From Euzebyella marina (lineage in GTDB: Bacteria; Bacteroidota; Bacteroidia; Flavobacteriales; Flavobacteriaceae), in assembly GCF_014855515.1 (NCBI RefSeq), contig NZ_JACYFK010000005.1, positions 186,001-250,000 of the forward strand: DNA of 64,000 bases. The letters are read 5' to 3'. This document shows, piece by piece, positions 16,625 through 24,025 of the stretch (positions are counted from its first letter, which is position 1; each line of letters begins with the position of its first letter). The translations under genes were made by a program, and so were the position numbers. The notes under the pieces were generated by a model. It had not been told where the DNA came from. It made no database searches and saw only the letters and a list, made by a program, of their open reading frames with translations.

Positions 16625-17398
16625 ATGGGCAAGATAATTGCTATTGCAAACCAAAAGGGAGGAGTAGGTAAAACTACCACTACCGTTAACTTGGCAGCCT
16701 CTCTTGGGGTACTTGAAAAAAAGGTGTTATTGATAGATGCCGACCCTCAGGCAAACGCAACCTCTGGGTTGGGAATTGAAGTTGAAGATGTTGAATTGGG
16801 CACTTACCAATTGTTGGAACTCACCACCGACGCGAAGGATACCATCATTAAGACAGATTCTCCGAATTTAGATCTTATTCCTGCTCATATAGACTTAGTG
16901 GCCATAGAAATCGAGCTTGTCGATAAAGACGATAGAGAATACATGATGCGCAAAGCGATTTCAGACCTGCGTGACTCGTACGATTACATTTTAATCGATT
17001 GTGCACCATCGCTAGGTCTACTGACTTTGAACGCATTGACCGCCGCTGACTCCGTTATCATACCTATTCAGTGCGAATACTTTGCCTTAGAGGGGCTCGG
17101 TAAACTTTTAAACACTATTAAAAGTGTGCAAAAAGTGCACAATCCGAACCTTGACATCGAAGGCATGCTGCTCACTATGTACGACCAACGTTTACGACTA
17201 TCAAATCAAGTTGTAGAAGAGGTTCGCAAACATTTTGCCGATATGGTGTTCGATACCATTATTCAGAGAAATGTAAGGTTGAGCGAGGCACCAAGTTATG
17301 GCGAGAGCATTATAAAATACGATGCCAGCAGTAAAGGCGCTACGAATTATCTGAATCTGGCCAACGAGGTCGTGAAGAAAAATAAAGAAATAGCTTAA
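16625..17398 (+). CDS. parA: chromosome-partitioning ATPase ParA (Soj)
   Basis: ParA is a Walker-type ATPase that moves ParB-parS complexes over the nucleoid. The 257-residue protein has the deviant Walker A KGGVGKTT (residues 11-18), DADPQANAT and LIDCAPSLGLLTLNAL, and is of normal chromosomal Soj length. It overlaps parB by one base (TAATG), so the two are translationally coupled. The 154 bases upstream contain no exact TAnnTTTG box. Confidence 0.94.
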   Translation: MGKIIAIANQKGGVGKTTTTVNLAASLGVLEKKVLLIDADPQANATSGLGIEVEDVELGTYQLLELTTDAKDTIIKTDSPNLDLIPAHIDLVAIEIELVDKDDREYMMRKAISDLRDSYDYILIDCAPSLGLLTLNALTAADSVIIPIQCEYFALEGLGKLLNTIKSVQKVHNPNLDIEGMLLTMYDQRLRLSNQVVEEVRKHFADMVFDTIIQRNVRLSEAPSYGESIIKYDASSKGATNYLNLANEVVKKNKEIA

Positions 17399-18300
17399 TG
17401 GCGAGAGCAACAAAAAAACAGGCTTTAGGACGCGGACTTTCGGCTTTATTGAAAGATCCAGACAACGATATTCAAACAGCAACAGACAAAAATGCCGATA
17501 AGGTGGTCGGCAATATTGTTGAATTGGATATTGATGCCATCGAAGTCAACCCTTTTCAGCCACGCTCGAACTTTAACGATGAAGCTCTTCAAGAACTGGC
17601 TACTTCTATAAGGGAGCTAGGCGTTATTCAACCCATAACGGTACGAAAACTCGAATTCAACAAGTATCAGTTGGTTTCTGGTGAGCGAAGGTATCGGGCG
17701 TCTAAGCTAATCGGTCTTGAGACGATACCTGCTTACATACGTATTGCCAATGATCAAGAGTCATTGGAAATGGCCTTGGTCGAAAACATTCAACGCCAAG
17801 ATTTAGACCCTATTGAAATTGCCCTTTCTTATCAGCGTTTGATGGATGAAATTGAACTCACCCAAGAAAAGTTAAGCGAGCGAGTAGGTAAAAAAAGATC
17901 TACCATTACTAATTACCTTCGACTTTTAAGGTTAGACCCAATCATTCAAACCGGTATGCGTGATGGTTTTTTAAGTATGGGCCACGGTCGTGCATTGGTC
18001 AATATTGAAAAAAAGTCAGATCAAATTGCCTTGTACGAGCGTATCATTGGCGAAAATCTTTCTGTTCGAGATACCGAACGAGAAGTAAAGGCTTACCATG
18101 CAGGGCCAGAGACTATAAAGGACAAAAAGGCTAAAAATTCCGTGCCAGAATTTGCCAAGCAGAACATAGACCAGTTCACAGACCATCTTTCCGTGAAGGT
18201 AGCCATATCGGCTTCCGATAAGGGCAAAGGAAAAATAACCATACCATTTCATTCCAAAGAAGAATTTAAAAGAATCAAAAAATTGATCCTTGGTGAGTAA
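17398..18300 (+). CDS. parB: chromosome-partitioning protein ParB (Spo0J)
   Basis: ParB binds parS sites and loads SMC. The 300-residue protein has the family order: LGRGLSALL near the N-terminus (ParA contact), NPFQPR, the CTP-binding motif GERRYRAS (residues 95-102), ENIQRQDLDPIE, then the helix-turn-helix LSERVGKKRSTITNYLRLL and a C-terminal dimer domain. No obvious parS palindrome was seen in the window by eye. Confidence 0.94.
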   Translation: MARATKKQALGRGLSALLKDPDNDIQTATDKNADKVVGNIVELDIDAIEVNPFQPRSNFNDEALQELATSIRELGVIQPITVRKLEFNKYQLVSGERRYRASKLIGLETIPAYIRIANDQESLEMALVENIQRQDLDPIEIALSYQRLMDEIELTQEKLSERVGKKRSTITNYLRLLRLDPIIQTGMRDGFLSMGHGRALVNIEKKSDQIALYERIIGENLSVRDTEREVKAYHAGPETIKDKKAKNSVPEFAKQNIDQFTDHLSVKVAISASDKGKGKITIPFHSKEEFKRIKKLILGE

Positions 18301-18931
18301 ATCGCTTTTTACATTTTTCTTTTTAGGTTTTTTCATCTTTGCTACACAGGCCCAAGAAGACCCTACTACTACAACTGAGGTCGACTCATTGGAAACTACT
18401 TTAGAGGAAGAAGGCATTGTCTTGGTCGATTCGGTAAAATCAAAAAGAAAGGCTATCAATCCCCTGGCACCAAGTAAAGCTGCTTTTTATTCCGCTGTTT
18501 TTCCGGGGTTGGGCCAAGCTTATAATAAAAGATATTGGAAAGTGCCCATTGTTTTTGGTGCTATCGGAGCTGCCGTTTACGGCTATACTTGGAACGACAG
18601 CCGATATGACCGGGTTCGAACAGCCTTTAAACGTAGGCAAGCCGGTTTTACCGATGATGAATTTTACGACCCTAACAATACCGGTAATGGGCCATTGATT
18701 GATTTGGAAGACCTTCAAAATGAACAGGAAAGATTTCAAAGAGATCGAGATTTATTGTTGTTGGTATCAGTAGCCCTATATGCCCTAAATATAGTAGATG
18801 CTAACGTTGATGCCCATCTAAAACAGTTCAATGTTGACGATGACCTTAGTTTTGATATGGAACCCTACATCAATGTAGATCCGGTCACCAACTCTCCGCA
18901 CTACGGCATGGCCATGACTATAAAATTTTAA
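18293..18931 (+). CDS. DUF5683 domain protein
   Basis: A protein of about 212 residues with an N-terminal hydrophobic signal segment ending near ATQAQ, an acidic spacer, and the DUF5683 core APSKAAFYSAVFPGLGQ, NKRYWKVPIVFGAIG and a further membrane segment near residue 160. The family is common in Bacteroidota between parB and dapB and has no assigned function. The start is a GTG, with an alternative TTG one codon earlier. Both overlap the end of parB by 8-11 bases. Confidence 0.85.
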   Translation: MSKSLFTFFFLGFFIFATQAQEDPTTTTEVDSLETTLEEEGIVLVDSVKSKRKAINPLAPSKAAFYSAVFPGLGQAYNKRYWKVPIVFGAIGAAVYGYTWNDSRYDRVRTAFKRRQAGFTDDEFYDPNNTGNGPLIDLEDLQNEQERFQRDRDLLLLVSVALYALNIVDANVDAHLKQFNVDDDLSFDMEPYINVDPVTNSPHYGMAMTIKF

Positions 18932-19000
18932 TGTTTGCCCAATAACAAGGGTTTGCGCTATAAAATCAGGATTATACACTATTTAATCGGCTTCAAATCT

Positions 19001-19008
19001 TATTTTTG
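19001..19008 (+). promoter_or_regulatory. -7 box for dapB
   Basis: TATTTTTG matches TAnnTTTG and lies 34 bases before the GTG start of dapB, which suggests that dapB begins a new transcript despite the close parB-DUF5683 genes. Confidence 0.6.
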
Positions 19009-19042
19009 CGCCTACTGACTAATAAAATTTAAAAATTACAAA

Positions 19043-19744
19043 GTGAATATAGCGCTCTTCGGATATGGAAAAATGGGTAAAATGATTGAGCAAATTGCCC
19101 TAGATAGAAACCATAAGATTGTTGCCAAAATCGATGTTGATACCCAAGATATTGACTATTCAAAAATGGATGTCGCTATCGACTTCAGTATGCCGAACGC
19201 TGCTTTTGAAAATATCACCAAGTGTTTTGAAAATGGCGTACCAGTAATATCGGGTACTACAGGCTGGTTAGACAAATTTGAAGAAGCGAAGGCCATTTGC
19301 ACAGAAAAGCAAAGTGCTTTTATTTATGCTTCCAATTTTAGCCTTGGGGTGAACATTTTCTTCGAACTTAATGAGTACCTCGCAAAAATGATGAGTACTC
19401 TTGAACAATATCAAGTATCGATGGAGGAAATTCACCACACGCAAAAGCTAGATGCCCCCAGTGGCACAGCAATAACCTTGGCCGAAGGAGTTATTAAGAA
19501 CAGCAATTACAAAGGCTGGAAACTGGATGAAAGTGATGAATCTGAAATCGCTATCAAGGCAAAAAGAATAGGCAATACCCCAGGTACGCACACCGTAGAT
19601 TATACGAGTTCAGTAGATTCCATAGAAATAAAACATACTGCCCACAACCGTGAAGGTTTCGCCTTAGGAGCTGTAATTGCTGCCGAATGGATCATTGGTA
19701 AAGAGGGAATTTTCACGATGAAAGATGTGTTAAACCTAGGTTAA
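19043..19744 (+). CDS. dapB: 4-hydroxy-tetrahydrodipicolinate reductase
   Basis: DapB is the NAD(P)H-dependent reductase of the lysine and diaminopimelate pathway. The 233-residue protein begins at GTG with the nucleotide-binding MNIALFGYGKMGKMIE, followed by DFSMPNAAFEN, GTTGW, the catalytic EIHHTQKLDAPSGTA and HTAHNREGFALGAVIAA. It is slightly shorter than the E. coli enzyme, as is usual in Bacteroidota. Confidence 0.94.
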   Translation: MNIALFGYGKMGKMIEQIALDRNHKIVAKIDVDTQDIDYSKMDVAIDFSMPNAAFENITKCFENGVPVISGTTGWLDKFEEAKAICTEKQSAFIYASNFSLGVNIFFELNEYLAKMMSTLEQYQVSMEEIHHTQKLDAPSGTAITLAEGVIKNSNYKGWKLDESDESEIAIKAKRIGNTPGTHTVDYTSSVDSIEIKHTAHNREGFALGAVIAAEWIIGKEGIFTMKDVLNLG

Positions 19745-19809
19745 CCAGTAACTTTTTTTAATTAGAATAAACTTATTTGCGTTAAACCCAACATAACAAA
19801 GCAATTATA

Positions 19810-21510
19810 ATGAACGCTACACAGTGGTTACTTTTTATTCTGATCATTCAGATCATTCATTTCTTAGGTACTTGGAAACTGTACGTAAAGGCTGGTAGAA
19901 AGGCTTGGGAAGCTGCGGTACCCGTTTACAACGCCATCATTTTGATGAAAATCATCAATCGCCCTACATGGTGGACCATACTCCTTTTCATACCCATTAT
20001 CAACTTATTGATGTTTCCCATTATTTGGATTGAGACCATTCGTAGTTTTGGCCGACACAGTCTGGGTGAGACTTGGTTGGTAGTATTTACATTGGGTTTT
20101 TACATATTCTACGTCAATTATGCGTTAGATGTTAAGTACATCGAGAATAGAAGCTTGCATCCTCGCACGGCTACAGGTGAATGGGTGAGTTCCATTGCTT
20201 TTGCCGTCATAGCAGCCACGTTGGTTCATACCTATTTTATTCAACCTTATGTAATCCCTACCCCATCATTAGAGCGAACCTTGCGTGTGGGGGACCTGTT
20301 ATTCGTAAGTAAATTTCATTATGGGGCACGAACCCCAATGACGACCATTGCAGCGCCTATGGTGCATGATACGCTGCCGATTGTACGTACTAAATCATAC
20401 TTAAAGAAACCACAATTACCTTATTTTAGGCTACCTGGTTTCACCAAGGTAGACCGCAACGATATTGTGGTATTCAGCTGGCCGGCAGATACCGTTCGCC
20501 AATTTTTCAAAAAAGAAGCTGGAGTACAAAAACCGATTGACAAAAAATCGAATTATGTGAAGCGCTGCGTCGGTATTCCGGGTGACTCTCTTCAAATAAT
20601 CGATGGCCACGTCTATATCGATGGTAAACAACTGGTTTTGTCAGACCGTGCGAAACCTCAGTACGATTATACGGTGTATGCCAACAAAGGGGTATCCTCA
20701 AAAATCTTGCAAGAGTTGGGTGTCGGTGATTTTCAACGTAAATATATCACAGGAGCCATTAATCAAACGCAGTATGAAGCCATTAGAAAATACCTGTTAG
20801 GCTCAGATCGTACTTCAGATGGTAAAATTGCACTCTATACCAAAGCAAAGGGTATTCCTATCAATGTAATACGCAATCAAGGGCTTGCACTTACCGAAGA
20901 AACACCAAGACAAAGAATTGCCGCTTTAACCGATGAAATGGTGGCTCAACTAAGAAAGAACGATGCGATTGATTCTGTGGTCATAGAATTGGACAAAAAG
21001 GGAGTGGCGGGATATAATAACTTTCCGCAAAACCCCATGTACCCATGGAATTATGACCAAATGGGCCCAATCTACATCCCTGAAAAGGGAGCAACGGTTC
21101 CTTTAAACTTAAAGTCTTTACCTCTTTATAAAAAAATAATCACTGAGTACGAGGGTAACACTTTAAGCGTCAACGGCAACCAAGTTTTGATCAATGGTGA
21201 AGTTTCGGACAGCTATACCTTTAAGCAAGATTATTATTGGATGATGGGTGACAACCGCGACCATTCTGAAGATAGTAGGGCTTGGGGCTATGTGCCTGAA
21301 AACCATATCGTGGGTACGCCCATTTTTATCTGGTTGAGCGTTGATAATTTCAATGAGGGAATATTAAATTGGAAACCTCGCTGGGACCGTATTTTTACTA
21401 CTGTAAATGGCGAAGGCGAACCGGTTTCATACTTCAAATATTTCTTGATTGCCCTTGTAGCCTACTTTGTAGGAAGTTGGTTATGGAAAAGAAAAAAGGC
21501 AAATAGTTAA
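19810..21510 (+). CDS. lepB: signal peptidase I, long Bacteroidota form
   Basis: LepB cleaves Sec and Tat signal peptides at the outer face of the inner membrane. The 566-residue protein has three to four N-terminal membrane segments, then PTPSLERTLRVGD with nucleophile Ser153, NYVKRCVGIPGDSLQI with general base Lys251, and MMGDNRDHSEDSRAWG near residue 480. About 230 residues separate the lysine box from GDN, roughly 100 more than in E. coli, and a final membrane segment lies near the C-terminus. This enlarged form is known in Bacteroidota. moeA follows after 27 bases. Confidence 0.93.
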   Translation: MNATQWLLFILIIQIIHFLGTWKLYVKAGRKAWEAAVPVYNAIILMKIINRPTWWTILLFIPIINLLMFPIIWIETIRSFGRHSLGETWLVVFTLGFYIFYVNYALDVKYIENRSLHPRTATGEWVSSIAFAVIAATLVHTYFIQPYVIPTPSLERTLRVGDLLFVSKFHYGARTPMTTIAAPMVHDTLPIVRTKSYLKKPQLPYFRLPGFTKVDRNDIVVFSWPADTVRQFFKKEAGVQKPIDKKSNYVKRCVGIPGDSLQIIDGHVYIDGKQLVLSDRAKPQYDYTVYANKGVSSKILQELGVGDFQRKYITGAINQTQYEAIRKYLLGSDRTSDGKIALYTKAKGIPINVIRNQGLALTEETPRQRIAALTDEMVAQLRKNDAIDSVVIELDKKGVAGYNNFPQNPMYPWNYDQMGPIYIPEKGATVPLNLKSLPLYKKIITEYEGNTLSVNGNQVLINGEVSDSYTFKQDYYWMMGDNRDHSEDSRAWGYVPENHIVGTPIFIWLSVDNFNEGILNWKPRWDRIFTTVNGEGEPVSYFKYFLIALVAYFVGSWLWKRKKANS

Positions 21511-21537
21511 TATCGTTTCCCCTATAAAGTAAAAACC

Positions 21538-22728
21538 ATGATTTCTTATGAGGAAGCTTTGGGTGAAGTACTTGACAACCCTTTAGAACTAGGTGTTGAA
21601 AAAGTTTCCCTTTTAGAAAGTCACGGACGTGTTTTGGCAGAAGATATTCTTGCCGATAGAGATTTTCCGCCCTTTAACCGTTCTACCAAAGATGGTATTG
21701 CGCTTGATTTCAGCTCTTATGAGCAAGGTCGACGGGATTTCAAGATTACCGGAGTTTTGGCTGCCGGTATGCCCCAACAAACATTGAATGACAAAGAGGA
21801 GTGTCTCGAAATTATGACGGGGGCCGTCTTACCTGCCAAAGCCGATACCATCGTCATGTACGAAGAGACGGAGATTGAAAATGGTATTGCCAAAATATTA
21901 TCTCAGCCTAAAAAGGGTCAAAATATTCATCAAAAGGCGGCCGATATTCAAGCTGGGGAAATATTATTAAAAAAGGGAAAAACTATCTCGACTTCGGCCA
22001 TAGGAGTCATGGCCTCGGTCGGAAAATCGTACGTATTAGTTAAAAGACTACCCAAAATTGCTGTTATCTCCACGGGAAATGAATTAGTAGAAATCTCGGA
22101 AACACCTTTAGCACATCAGATTAGAAAATCAAATGTAATCTCTTTATCTGCAGCACTAAAGTCAAAAGATATAGAGCATCAACTTCTACACCTGCCCGAT
22201 GACAAGCTTGCAATCACAAAAGAAATAAAACAGATTTTAGCCGAATTTGATGTATTGATGCTCAGTGGGGGCGTATCGAAAGGCAAATTTGACTATTTGC
22301 CGGAAGTTTTTGAAGAATTGGGCATTGAAAAGGTTTTTCATAAGGTCAGTCAACGACCAGGAAAGCCCTTTTTGTTTGGGAGAAATAGTGAAAAGACAAA
22401 AGTTGTTTTTTCTTTTCCTGGCAATCCGGTGTCAACCTACGCAAACTACCATGTCTATTTCCTTCCTTGGTTGAATCGCTCGCTAGGCATTCCGTTGCCA
22501 TCTGAAAAAGTGGTGGTTACAGAAGAAGTAGTTCCGCATGAATTTTTGACCTTATTTTTACAGGTAAAGATTTCTTGGAACGAAAACCAATTGCAGGCAA
22601 CCCTTGTAAAAGGTAATGGTTCAGGTGACTTGGTAAGTCTCGCCCTTGCCGACGGTTTTATTAAAGTGCCTAAAGGAACCACTACATTTGAACCGGGAAG
22701 TCAATTCGAATACATCCCAGCAAAATAA
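21538..22728 (+). CDS. moeA: molybdopterin molybdenumtransferase
   Basis: MoeA inserts molybdate into adenylylated molybdopterin, the last common step of Moco synthesis. The 396-residue protein shows DRDFPPFNRSTKDGIAL, EIMTGAVLP, IAVISTGNELVE, MLSGGVSKGKFDYLPEV and FSFPGNPVSTY, in family order. It lies about 20 kb away from the other Moco genes (43.7-47.5 kb) in this window. Its 3' end is convergent with the amidohydrolase operon, only 3 bases apart. Confidence 0.94.
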   Translation: MISYEEALGEVLDNPLELGVEKVSLLESHGRVLAEDILADRDFPPFNRSTKDGIALDFSSYEQGRRDFKITGVLAAGMPQQTLNDKEECLEIMTGAVLPAKADTIVMYEETEIENGIAKILSQPKKGQNIHQKAADIQAGEILLKKGKTISTSAIGVMASVGKSYVLVKRLPKIAVISTGNELVEISETPLAHQIRKSNVISLSAALKSKDIEHQLLHLPDDKLAITKEIKQILAEFDVLMLSGGVSKGKFDYLPEVFEELGIEKVFHKVSQRPGKPFLFGRNSEKTKVVFSFPGNPVSTYANYHVYFLPWLNRSLGIPLPSEKVVVTEEVVPHEFLTLFLQVKISWNENQLQATLVKGNGSGDLVSLALADGFIKVPKGTTTFEPGSQFEYIPAK

Positions 22729-22731
22729 GAG

Positions 22732-24006
22732 CTATTTGCTTTTATACTTTTCAGAATAACGTTTCCATAATTCCGTTTGATGGGTCTCCAATGAAATTTC
22801 CCTTCCATCTATAAAAGCGGAAATCAACTGATTTCCCGACATATCAAGTGCATCGCCCTCTGAAATGAAAAGAGTGGCACTCTTACCATCTTCCAACGTA
22901 CCGTAAGATTCGCTTATGCCTAGAATTTTGGCTGTATTACCTGTTATAAGTTGTAAAGCTTGCTCCTTATCCAAACCATGAGCCACGGTCTGTCCTGCAA
23001 AAAATGGCAAGTTCCTGGTCTGAAAATTAGAGGCTTCAGAATTTTGCAATCCGACCAGAAGCCCAGCTTTTAGCAGAAGTCCTGGTAACTTATAAGGCAA
23101 ATCATAATCTTCATCATCAGTGTGTGGCAACATATGGGTGTGCCTAACCAATACGGCGATTTTATTCTCCTTCAGAAACTCAGTCACCTTATTCGCCTCA
23201 TAACCTCCGACCAATACAACCTCTTGCACCCCTAGTTCTTTGACAGTTGTGACACCCTCTAAAATATCTTTCTCACTATTCGCATACAGATATAATTTCT
23301 GAGAACCATCAAAAAGACCCTGCATGGCAGCGAAGACCTGATTCAGCTGTTCTGTACCCGTTTTACCATAAGCCACCGAGTTCTTTAAAAATTCTTCTAC
23401 CCCACTTTTCTGCTCGACATACTTTTCATTTGGTTTGGCACCATTATACGAAGATGGCCAGTGCAGGTGTACGCCATCGTCAACTTTGACAGCTGCATCT
23501 TCCCAGTTCCAAGCATCGAACTGCACGACAGAAGAAGTACCTGATATGCGCCCGCCAACTGGAGTGATTTGACCCAATAATACCCCGTTGGGCCTCATAC
23601 TTTCAACAACCTTTGATTCGGTATTGTAGGCTATCAAACTTCTTACATGCGGAATCATTTCCCCTATTTCATTTTGATCCTTACTGGCCCTCACAGCATC
23701 AATTTCTACCAACCCCAGTGATGTGATCGGTGCGATAAAACCTGGGTAGATATGTTTGCCCTCACCCTTGATTTTTTTCCCTCTCCTAGCAATTTTTGTC
23801 ATAGCACTACCGACAAAGGTCAGCTTGCCATTTTCGAACATGACCAATGAATTCTCTATTACTTCACCATTACCCAAATGGGCTGTAGCACCTTCAATAT
23901 AAACAGGCTCTTTTTGTTCACTTGCCGGGGTCTGTTGTGCAGTCGCCCAAAAACCATTGATTAGAACCAATAGAGCGGTTATGATATATATTTTTGTCTT
24001 CTTCAT
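22732..24006 (-). CDS. secreted amidohydrolase-like protein with degenerate metal site
   Basis: A 424-residue protein with a signal peptide ending near ATAQQ and an amidohydrolase (imidazolonepropionase-like) layout: a small beta domain, YPGFIAPITSLGLVE, and the C-terminal GNTAKILGISESYGTLEDGKS-type finish seen in parts. The position of the usual metal-binding HxH after GFID is occupied by Ile94 and Ser96, so the standard binuclear site is lost. It lies 19 bases after the larger paralogue and is probably co-transcribed with it. It may be a non-catalytic partner or have another activity (inference). Confidence 0.8.
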   Translation of the reverse strand: MKKTKIYIITALLVLINGFWATAQQTPASEQKEPVYIEGATAHLGNGEVIENSLVMFENGKLTFVGSAMTKIARRGKKIKGEGKHIYPGFIAPITSLGLVEIDAVRASKDQNEIGEMIPHVRSLIAYNTESKVVESMRPNGVLLGQITPVGGRISGTSSVVQFDAWNWEDAAVKVDDGVHLHWPSSYNGAKPNEKYVEQKSGVEEFLKNSVAYGKTGTEQLNQVFAAMQGLFDGSQKLYLYANSEKDILEGVTTVKELGVQEVVLVGGYEANKVTEFLKENKIAVLVRHTHMLPHTDDEDYDLPYKLPGLLLKAGLLVGLQNSEASNFQTRNLPFFAGQTVAHGLDKEQALQLITGNTAKILGISESYGTLEDGKSATLFISEGDALDMSGNQLISAFIDGREISLETHQTELWKRYSEKYKSK

Positions 24007-24025
24007 TCTTCAGTAACTATTTTAA

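Noticed and set aside
18016-18459. 147-residue minus-strand frame opposite parB and DUF5683
   Set aside because: It spans two genuine genes on the other strand and has no recognisable motif.
19710-19723. TTTTCACGATGAAA near the end of dapB, similar to a parS palindrome
   Set aside because: It differs from the parS consensus by an inserted base and falls in conserved coding sequence, so chance is likely.
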